Source: Armatimonadota bacterium | GTDB taxonomy: Bacteria; Armatimonadota; UBA5829 | NCBI GenBank assembly: GCA_012522575.1 | Contig: JAAYKE010000066.1 | Span: 1-45,858, forward strand | DNA: 45,858 nucleotides | Direction of reading: 5' to 3' | In this document: positions 33,988 through 43,239 of the stretch, one piece after another | Layout of the letters: each line of letters begins with the position of its first letter | How positions within the stretch are numbered: the first letter of the stretch is position 1 | Notes under the pieces: model-generated | Seen by the model: only the letters and a program-made list of their open reading frames with translations | Database searches by the model: none | What the model was told of the DNA's origin: nothing | Program-made: the position numbers and the translations under genes

Positions 33988-35067
33988 ATGCGCAACAGAA
34001 CGCTGGTGGCGGTTCTGGCAATGCTGTTCTGCCTGGTGTCAGTCACGGCGGTAATAGCGGCGCCAGCCAAGCCTGCCGCAAAGACAACAAAGGCCCCGGC
34101 AAAGGCGACGGCGGCCCCTGCCAAGCCCGCCGCACCCAAAACATTTGATCAGGCTGAAGAGCTGCAGAGGTTCTGGGGCTTGCCGGATACTACTGTTATG
34201 GGCACTGTAGACGGCGCTTCGGTTACAAAAGGCCAACTCATTAAATCGCTGTGGAGTTATAGTGCGCCGCAGATGCTTACAGAGGTGCTCAACCAGAGAA
34301 TGGTCGAGCAGGCCGCAAAAAAAGCCGGTGTCACCCTTACGCCTGCCGAGCAAAAGGAAAAAGAGGATGAGGCCATCAAGAGGATGGGCGTCGCCTCTAT
34401 GGACGATCTCCTGCGGCAGTTCAAAGTGACCAAGGCGAGATTTATTGCGGGCATCAGAACCTCGGCGTTGGCTGAGAAGATTGTTCGCCAGCAGGTGAAA
34501 GTCACGGATGCGGAATACGCTGAATACATCAGGGCCCGCCACATCCTGGTAAAGTTCCCTGAGGACGAAGAAGATCAGGCAAAAAAAGAAGAAGTCACCA
34601 AGAAAAAGATAGATGAAATTGCTGCCAAACTCAAAGATGGCGCAGACTTTGCATCACTGGCCGATGAGTACTCCGAAGACCCGGGCAATCTCAAGGACGG
34701 CGCCAAACAGGGCGGCGACCTGGGATGGTTTACCAAGGGACGAATGGTCGCAGAGTTTGAGAGCGCGGCATTCGATCTCCCGGTCGGCAAAATCAGCGAT
34801 CCGGTCAAGACGTTCTACGGCTACCATCTCATAAAAGTAGATGGCATAGGAAAGGACGCGAGTCCCGTCGAGAAGAACGAGCTTAAAACGATGATTCTTG
34901 AGCGGCAGGTGCCGATGGAGATGCAGAAGTGGTTCAGCGAGCTTCAGGCAAAGTCCAAGATGGACAATAAGCTGATGGAACCTGCATCCCAGCAGCCAAA
35001 GCCTGTAGTCAGGCCGCAGCCTGCTCCTGCGCCTAATGCTGCCCCTCCGCCTCCTCCCGGCAAATAA
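33988..35067 (+). CDS. Exported parvulin-type peptidyl-prolyl isomerase / foldase
   Basis: 359 residues. Signal peptide 1-25 (ends VIAAP), then an Ala/Lys/Pro-rich linker, a SurA/PrsA-like helical chaperone region (about 60-185) and one rotamase PpiC domain (ARHILVKFP, ADFASLADEYSEDPG, KQGGDLGWFTKGRM, VGKISDPVKTFYGYHLIKVDG). The last ~30 residues are Pro/Ala-rich. It probably assists folding of exported or outer-membrane proteins, perhaps including the YadA-type adhesin. ATG at 33988 follows AAAGGAG. The absence of a lipobox argues for a periplasmic SurA-like rather than lipoprotein PrsA form. Confidence 0.9.
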   Translation: MRNRTLVAVLAMLFCLVSVTAVIAAPAKPAAKTTKAPAKATAAPAKPAAPKTFDQAEELQRFWGLPDTTVMGTVDGASVTKGQLIKSLWSYSAPQMLTEVLNQRMVEQAAKKAGVTLTPAEQKEKEDEAIKRMGVASMDDLLRQFKVTKARFIAGIRTSALAEKIVRQQVKVTDAEYAEYIRARHILVKFPEDEEDQAKKEEVTKKKIDEIAAKLKDGADFASLADEYSEDPGNLKDGAKQGGDLGWFTKGRMVAEFESAAFDLPVGKISDPVKTFYGYHLIKVDGIGKDASPVEKNELKTMILERQVPMEMQKWFSELQAKSKMDNKLMEPASQQPKPVVRPQPAPAPNAAPPPPPGK

Positions 35068-35099
35068 TAAGCCGGAAAGGCGCAGCAGACTAAATCGAC

Positions 35100-35131
35100 A
35101 AAGGCCGCGAGAGTAAAATCCCGCGGCCTTT
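35100..35131 (+). terminator. Intrinsic terminator after the PPIase gene
   Basis: AAAGGCCGCG (35100-35109) and CGCGGCCTTT (35122-35131) form a 10-bp perfect stem with a 12-base loop, followed by ATATATGG. It starts 33 bases after the stop codon. Confidence 0.75.
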
Positions 35132-35153
35132 ATATATGGTCCTACTGTAAAAG

Positions 35154-35192
35154 CTCAAAGGCCGCGCGCGATGCCCGCCCCCGGCCTTTGAG
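35154..35192. terminator. Second, related hairpin after the PPIase gene
   Basis: CTCAAAGGCC (35154-35163) and GGCCTTTGAG (35183-35192) pair perfectly around a GC-rich 19-base loop. Both this and the preceding terminator contain CAAAGGCCGCG, so one may have arisen by duplication of the other. It could work as a backup terminator in either direction. Confidence 0.5.
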
Positions 35193-35224
35193 AATCACAG
35201 TTAAAGTATGGTTTTAGATGTAAC

Positions 35225-35505
35225 AGCTCACGAATGATGAGTACTCCTGTCCGTAGTGTCCGATCTCCGCCTCGGACTAGGCTAGGACAGATGCCAGCTA
35301 CCTACTACACTTGAATGCGTCAAGTAAATTGTCATTCCGAGGCAAATGCCGAGGAATCTGCTTTTTCCCTTCTCTTTTCTGGGTTTCGCTTCTTTCGAGC
35401 TTTCGCGATTTACGGAAAAGCAGATTTCTCACTTCGTTCGAAATGACATAGTTTGTGTGGCTGGGACAGAGGCCAGCCAACACAACCACTCACGAAGAGT
35501 GAGTT
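35225..35505. repeat. Nested interspersed-repeat island
   Basis: A near-symmetric arrangement without a gene. Outer elements: TCACGAATGATGAGT near 35228 and ACTCACGAAGAGTGAGT near 35488. Next: GCTAGGACAGATGCCAGC (35281-35298) and GGCTGGGACAGAGGCCAGCC (35459-35478), each able to fold on itself. Centre: an imperfect inverted pair with arms GTCATTCCGAGG...AATCTGCTTTTTCC (35331-35367) and GGAAAAGCAGATT...CGAAATGAC (35414-35447). The GTCATTCCGAG...GAATCT type resembles palindromic interspersed repeats found in many genomes. No transposase and no target duplication were seen. Confidence 0.65.
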
Positions 35506-35512
35506 GTTACTT

Positions 35513-36259
35513 TTAGATTCCGCCGGAATCTCGGATCTCAAACTTATAGCCAACGCCCCATATCGTAGTAATTCGACACGGGCTTCCGGAGGTCTCGATT
35601 TTCCTGCGCAGCCGTTTGATGTGCTGGTCGACTGTTCGCTCATCGCCGTAGAACTCTTGATACGCCCACACCTGCTCGAGAAGCTGCTCTCGAGTGAAGA
35701 CGCGGTTGCGATTGGATGCGAGATACCAAAGAAGGTCAAACTCCTTGGGAGTCAGATCGATCCTTGCATCGCCAACGATAACTTCGCGGGAAATCCTGCT
35801 GACCGTCAAGCCAGGCAGATTGAGAACCTGCTGTTCGTCAGGGCTTGGGATATAGGCAGCACGTCGCAGGACGGCCTTTACTCTAGCCAGCAGCTCTCTC
35901 GGTGAGAACGGTTTGGTGACATAGTCGTCAGCGCCCATTTCCAATCCGAGCACACGATCAACTTCGTCAACCTTTGCGGTAAGCATAATCAGGGGGACAT
36001 TGCTGAACTTGCGAATCTCTCTGCAAACATCCAGCCCGTCCATCCCAGGCAGCATCAAATCGAGAATGACCAGGTCCGGCTTGTCCGAACGGACTATCTC
36101 TATACCGTCGCTGCCGTCGCCGGCGCACATGACTTCGTAACCTGCCTTTTCAAAATAAAGAGTGATCAGGTCACAAACGTTTTCTTCATCATCTATAACA
36201 AGTACTCTAGGCTTTGATACACCGGTATCATCGGTCTTTAGCGCGTTTTGCACGTCCAT
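35513..36259 (-). CDS. OmpR/PhoB-family response regulator, orphan
   Basis: 248 residues. Receiver domain with acidic pocket IDDEEN, phospho-Asp in LVILDLMLPGMDGLDV, Thr in LIMLTAKVDEVDRV and Lys in GADDYVTKPFSPRELLARV. The C-terminal winged helix has DLTPKEFDLLWYLASNRNRVFTREQLLEQVW and the recognition helix ERTVDQHIKRLRRKIE, closing with TIWGVGYKFE. It is a transcription factor activated by phosphorylation; targets unknown. No histidine kinase is adjacent, so its partner must be elsewhere. ATG at 36259 follows GAGGT. The gene has a strong promoter of its own. Confidence 0.9.
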   Translation of the reverse strand: MDVQNALKTDDTGVSKPRVLVIDDEENVCDLITLYFEKAGYEVMCAGDGSDGIEIVRSDKPDLVILDLMLPGMDGLDVCREIRKFSNVPLIMLTAKVDEVDRVLGLEMGADDYVTKPFSPRELLARVKAVLRRAAYIPSPDEQQVLNLPGLTVSRISREVIVGDARIDLTPKEFDLLWYLASNRNRVFTREQLLEQVWAYQEFYGDERTVDQHIKRLRRKIETSGSPCRITTIWGVGYKFEIRDSGGI

Positions 36260-36311
36260 TCCAAGAATTACCTCATGGATTTATTGCCTTACAAATTGGC
36301 TTCGTTAATCA

Positions 36312-36340
36312 AGTATAAGTGAGTCTGACGACTATGTCAA
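36312..36340 (-). promoter_or_regulatory. Promoter of the response regulator gene
   Basis: Leftward TTGACA (36340-36335), 17-base spacer and TATACT (36317-36312), a near-consensus sigma-70 promoter. The start would be near 36305, 46 bases ahead of the ATG. No second gene shares it. Confidence 0.7.
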
Positions 36341-36372
36341 GAGTGAAACAAAAAGCCCACAAAAAACGTCTC

Positions 36373-37479
36373 TCAGCACATAATGGAACCGAATACAGCA
36401 TTGAAGAACCTTCTGCGTAAATGACGAAACGCAAGGCCGTCGTCGTTGTTGCAGACACGATTGGTCAGCAGAATTGCGAAAGCATCATGTTCGGGATCAA
36501 TTGCTACACATGTTCCAGTAAAACCCGTATGTCCAATTGCAGATTTCGTTACAAAATCTCCGGAAGCCAATCCATCGTTTGGCCAAATGCACCAACCCCA
36601 GGTATGACCTCCCACCGATTCTGAAATTGCGTTGGTGAACATCCTATGAAGAACGGGCGGGTTGAGAGGGAACGTCCCATCCCCTCTTCTCGCATCCAGC
36701 GCCTGCCTGCAGAACCGGGCAGTGTCGCGAGCGGTCGAAAACAACCCCGCATTGCCAGAAACGCCTTCCATCGCATAAGCGTTGCCGTCGTGGACCTCCC
36801 CGACCAACTGATGTTTGCGGTATGGGCAATTGTCTGTCGCGGCGATTTTAACACCGGGTTTCTGAACCGGGTTATATCCTGTGCTTTCCAGGCCAAGGGG
36901 AGCAAACAGCTTCCGTTTGACGTAGGAGTCTATGCGTTCTCCGGCAACCGTTTCTAATACCGCAGACAACATAATATAGCCCAGACACGAATAAACGTGG
37001 GTTGAGCCGACCGGGTTGATTAGTTGAACCCCAAAAAGCTCGTCGAATAGTTGATCGCGGGTTTGCCCGTTCGAATACATGTCCTGCCACGCGGGCAGTC
37101 CGGAGGTATGAGTAAGCAGATGGTGCAGGGTAATATCAGATAAATGCTTTATATCGCGCTTTGGGAAATAACTTGTGACCGATCTGATCGATATGTCTAT
37201 TGCGCCTTCCTGTGCGAGCATCAGAATTGACGGCCCGCAGGACATCGATTTTGTCACCGATGCCATATCAAAAAGCGTATTCTCGTCGACTTTTTCTTTT
37301 TCAGAATAATCGGTCCAGCCTGCCGAACACACCATCGCATCGGTATCTCTTCTCCAGACCCATGCGCTGCCGCCCGGATATAATTTACGAGTTACGCCTT
37401 CGTTGAGGATCGCTTCGGCTCGCTCCAGTCCCGCCGGATCGAATCCCGCCTTTGTTGCATCAGTTTTGATTTTGGCCAT
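36373..37479 (-). CDS. Cytoplasmic class C beta-lactamase-related serine hydrolase
   Basis: 368 residues without a signal peptide. Catalytic SxxK is SVTK at 74-77 (LFDMASVTKSM), the second motif is Y-S-C in HVYSCLGYIML, and the third is HTG in IGHTGFTGT. HHLLTHTSGLP is also typical. These proteins include esterases and peptidases as well as true beta-lactamases; without an export signal a resistance role is unlikely. ATG at 37479 has GGGAGAA upstream; longer starts add 13 non-family residues. It has a separate promoter and is followed by ~110 bases before the response regulator promoter region. Confidence 0.8.
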   Translation of the reverse strand: MAKIKTDATKAGFDPAGLERAEAILNEGVTRKLYPGGSAWVWRRDTDAMVCSAGWTDYSEKEKVDENTLFDMASVTKSMSCGPSILMLAQEGAIDISIRSVTSYFPKRDIKHLSDITLHHLLTHTSGLPAWQDMYSNGQTRDQLFDELFGVQLINPVGSTHVYSCLGYIMLSAVLETVAGERIDSYVKRKLFAPLGLESTGYNPVQKPGVKIAATDNCPYRKHQLVGEVHDGNAYAMEGVSGNAGLFSTARDTARFCRQALDARRGDGTFPLNPPVLHRMFTNAISESVGGHTWGWCIWPNDGLASGDFVTKSAIGHTGFTGTCVAIDPEHDAFAILLTNRVCNNDDGLAFRHLRRRFFNAVFGSIMC

Positions 37480-37521
37480 CAATTTTCTCCCGGCGCCGAA
37501 TGCGCCCTGCTTTATCACCCA

Positions 37522-37551
37522 ATTGTAGACTCATCCGCAAGCTATCGTCAA
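37522..37551 (-). promoter_or_regulatory. Promoter of the serine hydrolase gene
   Basis: Leftward TTGACG (37551-37546), 18-base spacer and TACAAT (37527-37522). The start would fall near 37515, about 36 bases ahead of the ATG. The AT-rich stretch 37552-37671 between this and the typA promoter has one perfect small hairpin, CTATGC-atctcaa-GCATAG (near 37633), and no gene. Confidence 0.55.
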
Positions 37552-37671
37552 CGTCGAAAGCACAACAAATGAGCTATTTATATTGCGATTGCTCGGAAAT
37601 AGTGAATAATTGCGAAAATACCGCCTCTGAGACTATGCATCTCAAGCATAGCAGATTATTGAATAATTTTA

Positions 37672-37764
37672 TTGACCTCTACGCTCTTGGCCTGTTAAAA
37701 TAAAATTACCATATAGCGATACACCCATGCGGCCGGGTCTCGTGTGTGAGCGCCGGCCGTTTTT
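37672..37764 (+). promoter_or_regulatory. typA promoter with an intrinsic terminator in its leader
   Basis: TTGACC (37672-37677), 18-base spacer, TAAAAT (37696-37701) predicts a start near 37708. Inside the resulting ~77-base leader, CGGCCGG (37730-37736) pairs with CCGGCCG (37753-37759), with an inner CTC/GAG stem, followed immediately by TTTTT (37760-37764). This is a complete intrinsic terminator 20 bases before the ATG at 37785. No rightward gene lies upstream for it to terminate, since the neighbour is transcribed leftward, so leader attenuation is plausible. Confidence 0.6.
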
Positions 37765-37784
37765 GCCGTGTTGTGCCTGAGATT

Positions 37785-39647
37785 ATGAATTGTACCCAGC
37801 AAACAATCGAACAGCCGTCCGTATGCGCTGACCTGCGTTTTGACATTAGAAACGTGGCTATTATAGCCCACGTGGATCATGGCAAGACAACCCTTGTGGA
37901 CGTCATCCTTCGCCAAAGCGGAGCTTTTCGCGCCAACCAGCAGGTAGCGGAGCGTGTAATGGACTCCGGCGATCTTGAGAGAGAAAAAGGGATCACTATC
38001 CTATCCAAGGTCACGGCGGTCCACTACAACGGCGTCAAGATCAATATAGTCGACACTCCCGGCCATTCGGATTTCGGCGGCGAAGTCGAGCGAGTGCTGC
38101 GATCTGTGGATGGAGTGCTTCTTCTGGTCGACGCCAACGAAGGACCTATGCCGCAGACACGTTTCGTGTTGAAAAAGGCCCTGGAACTGCGCCTGAAGCC
38201 CATCGTTGTTATAAACAAAATAGACCGTCCGGGCGCGCGACCTAAAGAAGTGCAGGATGAGGTCCTCGATTTGCTCATAGAACTCGGCTGTGACGAAGAT
38301 CTGCTCGATTTTCCCTATCTTTTCACCTCAGCCGCTCAAGGCTATGCCGTTGCGGACCCGCAACAACAATCCGACAACATCGACATTCTGTTTCAGATGA
38401 TTATCAGCCAGGTTCCACCGCCTGCGGCGCAAATGGACAAGCCGTTTCAGCTTCAGGTGACAAGTTTGGACTATGACGACCACCTTGGGAGATTGTGCGG
38501 CGGCAAAATACTCCGAGGCACAGCGCGCCGATCTCAGAAGCTGGCGATTATAAAACGCGACGGCTCCACTGAGACGTTCGATGTAAACAAATTGTTTGTC
38601 TATGAGGGTCTCAAACGCATAGAAGTCGAAGAGGTTACCGCCGGAGAAATAATAATGCTGGCCGGCTGCAGCGAGGCAAATATCGGGGATACGATCGCCG
38701 ATGCCGAAAATCCGCAGGCGCTGGAACCTCTGCAAATTGATGAGCCCACCGTCTCGATGGATTTCATCGTAAACAACGGCCCGTGGGCAGGCAAAAGCGG
38801 CAAACTGGTCACTATGAGAAATATATCCGCCAGGTTGAATCGCGAAATAAAGACCAATATCAGCCTGCGTGTCGAGCCGACCGACAGGCCGGATTCGCTC
38901 AACGTATCGGGTCGAGGCGAATTGCAGCTTGCTATTTTGCTTGAGACTATGCGCAGGGAAGGCTATGAGGTTTGCGTCAGCAAGCCAAAAGTCATCACCA
39001 AGACGATAGATCACGTCTTCTGCGAGCCAATCGAAGAGGTCACCATCGATATCGGCGATAGCTGCGTGGGTTCTGTCATTCAGGAACTGGCGGCTCGCAA
39101 AGGGGATATGGTTTCAATCGACAAAGATTCCACGGGTATGAATCGGCTCATATTCCACGTTCCAACTCGTGGCTTGATCGGGTTCAGAACGGAGTTTCTG
39201 ACTTTGACGATGGGATTGGGGATGATGTCGCGGATATTTCTCGAATACGGCCAATATCGTGGCGAGATAGCCGTGCGATCCAGAGGCAGTCTGGTCGCAA
39301 AGGAGACCGGCAGGGCGACTGCCTATGCCATTGCCCCTGTCCAGGATCGTTCCACTCTGTTCGTTGCGCCCGGCGATGAAGTCTATGAAGGGCAGATAGT
39401 GGGGGAGAATTCACGCTCTGAGGATATGGTCGTCAACGTCTGCAAGATCAAAAAACAGACCAATATGCGCGCCTCCACCGAGGATGCCACCGTGCTTATC
39501 ACCCCTCCCAAGCAGTTTACTCTCGAACAGGCGCTGTCATTTCTTGGCGACGACGAACTGCTGGAGGTCACTCCCGATGCCCTGCGGTTCCGCAAAAAGA
39601 TTCTTTCCGGATTGGACAGGAGGCTTGAGGAGAGAAGGGCCAGATAG
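37785..39647 (+). CDS. typA: Ribosome-associated GTPase TypA/BipA
   Basis: 620 residues from the ATG chosen here. A translational GTPase of the EF-G type acting on ribosome assembly and stress or low-temperature growth. G motifs: [12 protein letters not shown] (P loop), switch region [27 protein letters not shown], and [10 protein letters not shown]. The C-terminal TypA-specific domain is present ([39 protein letters not shown]). The N-terminus carries ~20 residues before the usual start [14 protein letters not shown]; Shine-Dalgarno evidence is weak, so a nearby alternative start (GTG 37746) cannot be excluded but overlaps the terminator. Confidence 0.95.
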   Translation: MNCTQQTIEQPSVCADLRFDIRNVAIIAHVDHGKTTLVDVILRQSGAFRANQQVAERVMDSGDLEREKGITILSKVTAVHYNGVKINIVDTPGHSDFGGEVERVLRSVDGVLLLVDANEGPMPQTRFVLKKALELRLKPIVVINKIDRPGARPKEVQDEVLDLLIELGCDEDLLDFPYLFTSAAQGYAVADPQQQSDNIDILFQMIISQVPPPAAQMDKPFQLQVTSLDYDDHLGRLCGGKILRGTARRSQKLAIIKRDGSTETFDVNKLFVYEGLKRIEVEEVTAGEIIMLAGCSEANIGDTIADAENPQALEPLQIDEPTVSMDFIVNNGPWAGKSGKLVTMRNISARLNREIKTNISLRVEPTDRPDSLNVSGRGELQLAILLETMRREGYEVCVSKPKVITKTIDHVFCEPIEEVTIDIGDSCVGSVIQELAARKGDMVSIDKDSTGMNRLIFHVPTRGLIGFRTEFLTLTMGLGMMSRIFLEYGQYRGEIAVRSRGSLVAKETGRATAYAIAPVQDRSTLFVAPGDEVYEGQIVGENSRSEDMVVNVCKIKKQTNMRASTEDATVLITPPKQFTLEQALSFLGDDELLEVTPDALRFRKKILSGLDRRLEERRAR

Positions 39648-39662
39648 AGCGGACAATATCAA

Positions 39663-42600
39663 TCACACGCCCGCGCTCCTCACAAAACTTCGCTGCCCGG
39701 CAATGCGCCGACGCTCCGTGAACGGCTTGATTTCGGTCTTATTATCCGTGCGATAATGCGCGCTCAGCGGTCGAACGCTGCTTGCGATTATCGAAAACCC
39801 GTTGCCCATCTTCTGCGCTTTGCCCTCGATTATCAGCGCAGGGTTATTAAAAATCACCGGGCCGCATTTCTCATACACCTTCGGAAATATCACGCAGTCC
39901 GCAAGGCCGGTCTCATCTTCGAGGGTTATAAACACCACCACTGTGCCGGATCTGGTCGGCGGCCGCATGCAAACGACTACCACTCCAGCCACCTTTACCA
40001 CGGAGTTATCAGCAACCTCCCGCACATCTACGGCCCTTCTCACCCTCGCCTTAGTCAACTTCTTTCGATAGAACTCCATCGGGTGACATATCGTCGACAA
40101 CCCCAGTATCTCATAATCCATCCGCACACGCTCGTGCAGGGTCAATTGAGGGGCATCGGGAAGCTGCATCAGGCGCGCATCGAGGTCATCGACGGCTAGC
40201 CTGTCGAACAGCAGCGAAGAGTTTTGGTCGGCAGCTTTGGGCTTGCGGGCAGCATTAGCTATCTCTCCCAGCAGCCACATCAGCTTGCCGGTCGGAACCT
40301 CAAACGAATCAAACGCTCCGCAGTTTATAAGGTTCTCAATGGTCGATCGGTTGCATTTCGTCCGCAGGCAAAAGTCGGCAAACGAAGAAAACGGCCTTTG
40401 TGCGCGAGCTTGCGTTATCGAAGCTATCTCGGCCTCGCTGATATTTTTAACATGCTTCAGCCCGATGCGTATGCCGCTTATAGTTTGATTATTATCGACA
40501 ACTGCAAACGGGACATCCCGCGCCTCGCTCTCGTTTATATCCATCCCATACAGCTCGATTCCCAGCCTGCGGGCTTCCTCTACGATCACGTTGGCGGGAT
40601 AAAACCCCATTGGCTCGTTATTTAGAATGCCGGCGAAGAATTCGGCAGGGTAGTGGGTTTTGAGATACGCAGTCTGGAACGCAATTTTGGCAAAAGACGC
40701 CGCATGCGCCTTGCAGAATCCATAAGCCGCAAATGCGCGCAGCTTGGAAAACACCTCCTCGGCAACTTGCGAATCCACTCCCTTGTTCTGCGCTCCTTCA
40801 ATAAACGATTTCTTTATTTTCTCCATCTCCTCCTGGCTGCGGTCGGTGGTCATGGCGCGGCGCAGGGAATCGGACTGGCCATAGCTGAACCCCGCCAGCG
40901 CATGCGAGACCGCTATCACCTGCTCCTGATAGAGGATCACGCCGTATGTCTCCTTCAGAACCGGTTCCAGAGCGGGATGACGATAGGTGACCTCCTCCTC
41001 GCCGTGACGACGCGCAATAAACGGGTTGATCATATCCGCCTGCATCGGCCCCGGTCGAAACAGGGATATCTGCGCGATAACATCCTCGAAAACCCGCGGC
41101 TGCAGCCTGCCCAGCAGCCCCCTCATCCCCGGAGATTCTACCTGAAAACACCCTACGGTATTACAGCTTCGCAGGGTCTCATAGGTCGGCTCATCGTCCA
41201 GCGGGATGCTGTCTATATCGAGGCTGACGCCATAGTTTTTCTCAATCATTGGCAGCGCGTCCTCGATCGCTGAGAGGTTGCGCAGACCCAGTATATCCAT
41301 CTTCACCAGACCCAGCGTTTCGATGTCGTCCTTATCGAACTGTGTAACGATCACCCCTTTGGCAGCCCATTCCAGCGGCACGAGGTCGGTCAGAGGGTCT
41401 TTGCTTATTACGACCCCGCAGAGGTGCACGCTCAGATGACGAGGGAAGTCGTCGACTTTTTCGCAAATATCTATCAGAGTCTCCATTCGACTGATTGGCA
41501 GATTAGAGTTTCGCAGCTCAGGATATTTTTCTATAGCCTCCCGAATGCGCTTACCGCCGATGTGGGGCAGGGCGGAGGCGAGTCTGGATATATCATCAGG
41601 CGGAAATCCCATCGCCTTGCCGAGGTCACGAATCGCTGACCGCGCTTTCAGACAGCTTACCGTACACACCATCGCGACCTTATCCTCATTTGTGGTTTCG
41701 ATGCTGGAATCGCGCACAAGCTTTGCGCCGTAGCGATTGTAGATATACTCGATCACCTCATCACGCCGCGCGGCGTCGAAATCGATGTCAATATCGGGCA
41801 TGCCCTTGCGCTCAGGGTTAAGAAACCGCTCGAACAGCAAATTATGCTCGATCGGGTCCGCTATTGTGATCCCAAGGCAGTAAGCGACCAGCGAATCCGC
41901 CGCCGACCCTCTGCCGGAGCATCTGATCCCATTTGACTTTGCATATTGAACAATATCCCTGACCACCAGAAAATACTCCGCAAACCCGAGGTCGTCTATC
42001 ACTTTCAACTCGTGATTAAGTCGCTCCAGCACATTCGGAGTGATCGGTCGATACAGGCGTTCCAGCGCATCGAAGCAAAGTTTGCACAGATAACTATAGG
42101 CGGTCTCACCTTTCGGCAGCGGATAGTCGGGAAAGCGAAACGTCCCCAAACCGAGATTGAGGTCGCACTGATCCGCAACCCATTCGGCATTTTTCAGTGC
42201 CTGGGGATACTTTCTGAACAAGTTCGCCATAGCCTTTGGGCTTTTGAGATAATATTCGCTGTTTTGTTTGCGCAGGGGATGAGTGTCGTCGAGGGTGGTC
42301 AGGGTCTGCACGCAAACGAGCACGTCGTGCACCTTAAAATCATTTTTCTCAGCGTAATGGACGTTATTGGTGGCGACGATTCTCAGGCCAAGCTCCGATG
42401 CAAGCTCGGCAAGTTGAGCATTGAGCAGCGCGGAGCCGGGCAGCATATTATTCTGCATCTCGATCAAAAAACGGTCGCGCCCAAAGATTTCTATCCATTT
42501 CAAAGCGGCCCTCTTCGCCTCATCAATCTTGCCCGCAGCAACCAGCGACGGTATCTCCCCTTTAACACACCCGGACAGGCAAAAAATGTCCTCAGAATGC

Positions 42601-42998
42601 TGTTTTATCGCCTCTGCGCCAGCCGCAGCCTCTCCTTTTTCGTGTGACAACTGAGCGAGGGTGACAATTTTGCACAGGTTCGAGTAGCCATTGAGATTCT
42701 TTGCAATCAGGACGATGTGATGGTTGCGCTTTTCTTTTGTCAAACGGGCAGGATGACAATTCGGATATCGCGGCATCTCCTCTCCAGGCTCAACATCCAA
42801 TTCCACTCCCACAATCGGCTTGATTCCCGCCTTAAGCGCATATTCATAGAACCTCACCGCGCCATACAACCCATTGTGATCCGTAATCGCAAGCGACTTG
42901 CACCCGACAGCTTTTGCGCGATCCGCCAACGCCTGCACGCTGCTGCCGCCGTCAAGAAAACTGAAATTGGAATGGACGTGCAGATGAGTAAATGCCAT
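39663..42998 (-). CDS. dnaE2: Error-prone DNA polymerase III alpha subunit (DnaE2/ImuC type)
   Basis: 1111 residues. C-family polymerase. PHP domain at the start (THLHVHSNFSFLDG, ITDHNGLYG), polymerase palm with aspartates in GMPDIDIDFDAARRDE and LVKMDILGLRNL, finger region GFCKAHAASFAKIAFQTAYLK, and an OB fold (VAGVVVVCMRPPTRSGTVVVF, LEDETGLADCVIFPKVYE). The OB-fold sequence, short C-terminus and operon with a Y-family pseudo-polymerase point to the mutagenic DnaE2/ImuC group rather than the replicative DnaE1. ATG at 42998 is two bases after the DUF6504 stop. Confidence 0.9.
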   Translation of the reverse strand: MAFTHLHVHSNFSFLDGGSSVQALADRAKAVGCKSLAITDHNGLYGAVRFYEYALKAGIKPIVGVELDVEPGEEMPRYPNCHPARLTKEKRNHHIVLIAKNLNGYSNLCKIVTLAQLSHEKGEAAAGAEAIKQHSEDIFCLSGCVKGEIPSLVAAGKIDEAKRAALKWIEIFGRDRFLIEMQNNMLPGSALLNAQLAELASELGLRIVATNNVHYAEKNDFKVHDVLVCVQTLTTLDDTHPLRKQNSEYYLKSPKAMANLFRKYPQALKNAEWVADQCDLNLGLGTFRFPDYPLPKGETAYSYLCKLCFDALERLYRPITPNVLERLNHELKVIDDLGFAEYFLVVRDIVQYAKSNGIRCSGRGSAADSLVAYCLGITIADPIEHNLLFERFLNPERKGMPDIDIDFDAARRDEVIEYIYNRYGAKLVRDSSIETTNEDKVAMVCTVSCLKARSAIRDLGKAMGFPPDDISRLASALPHIGGKRIREAIEKYPELRNSNLPISRMETLIDICEKVDDFPRHLSVHLCGVVISKDPLTDLVPLEWAAKGVIVTQFDKDDIETLGLVKMDILGLRNLSAIEDALPMIEKNYGVSLDIDSIPLDDEPTYETLRSCNTVGCFQVESPGMRGLLGRLQPRVFEDVIAQISLFRPGPMQADMINPFIARRHGEEEVTYRHPALEPVLKETYGVILYQEQVIAVSHALAGFSYGQSDSLRRAMTTDRSQEEMEKIKKSFIEGAQNKGVDSQVAEEVFSKLRAFAAYGFCKAHAASFAKIAFQTAYLKTHYPAEFFAGILNNEPMGFYPANVIVEEARRLGIELYGMDINESEARDVPFAVVDNNQTISGIRIGLKHVKNISEAEIASITQARAQRPFSSFADFCLRTKCNRSTIENLINCGAFDSFEVPTGKLMWLLGEIANAARKPKAADQNSSLLFDRLAVDDLDARLMQLPDAPQLTLHERVRMDYEILGLSTICHPMEFYRKKLTKARVRRAVDVREVADNSVVKVAGVVVVCMRPPTRSGTVVVFITLEDETGLADCVIFPKVYEKCGPVIFNNPALIIEGKAQKMGNGFSIIASSVRPLSAHYRTDNKTEIKPFTERRRIAGQRSFVRSAGV

Positions 42999-43000
42999 TG

Positions 43001-43237
43001 CTAGTCTCGTATTGCGCTTAAACGCCACGCCGAATCGACGTGATCAAAATAAAGCTCATATATCCCGCCGTGTTCGGTCAGCACGCGAAAGAAAGTGCGC
43101 TCGCCGTCGCCATCCCACCACGCCCCGATCAGCCTCCAGCACTCCTGCACCTCCCGCACGCGCTGCATCCTGCCTTGCCATTCAAACGCGATCGGCGCGT
43201 GTCTGCTGTTTAATATAACTTGTATATCTTGCTGCAT
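43001..43237 (-). CDS. DUF6504 family small protein
   Basis: 78 residues: NSRHAPIAFEWQGRMQRVREVQECWRLIGAWWDG, then TFFRVLTEHGGIYELYFDHVDSAWRLSAIRD (read in parts). The W-x-G-x-x-x-x-V-x-E pattern and paired Trp residues match DUF6504, which I know as a companion of DinB/ImuB and DnaE2 genes in Actinobacteria and related groups. The biochemical role is unknown. It starts two bases after the imuB stop and ends two bases before dnaE2, with no ribosome site of its own, so translation is coupled across the operon. Confidence 0.7.
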   Translation of the reverse strand: MQQDIQVILNSRHAPIAFEWQGRMQRVREVQECWRLIGAWWDGDGERTFFRVLTEHGGIYELYFDHVDSAWRLSAIRD

Positions 43238-43239
43238 AT

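Noticed and set aside
35225-35505. Insertion sequence
   Set aside because: No transposase frame and no flanking target duplication; the region is only repeats.
36373-37479. Second catalytic motif Y-S-C instead of Y-x-N in the serine hydrolase
   Set aside because: I recall YSC-LGF/LGY forms in many beta-lactamase-related esterases, so this is probably a normal family variant rather than a broken active site.
39756-42647. Long rightward open frames opposite dnaE2
   Set aside because: These are antisense shadows of a 1111-codon gene with no start signals or family resemblance.
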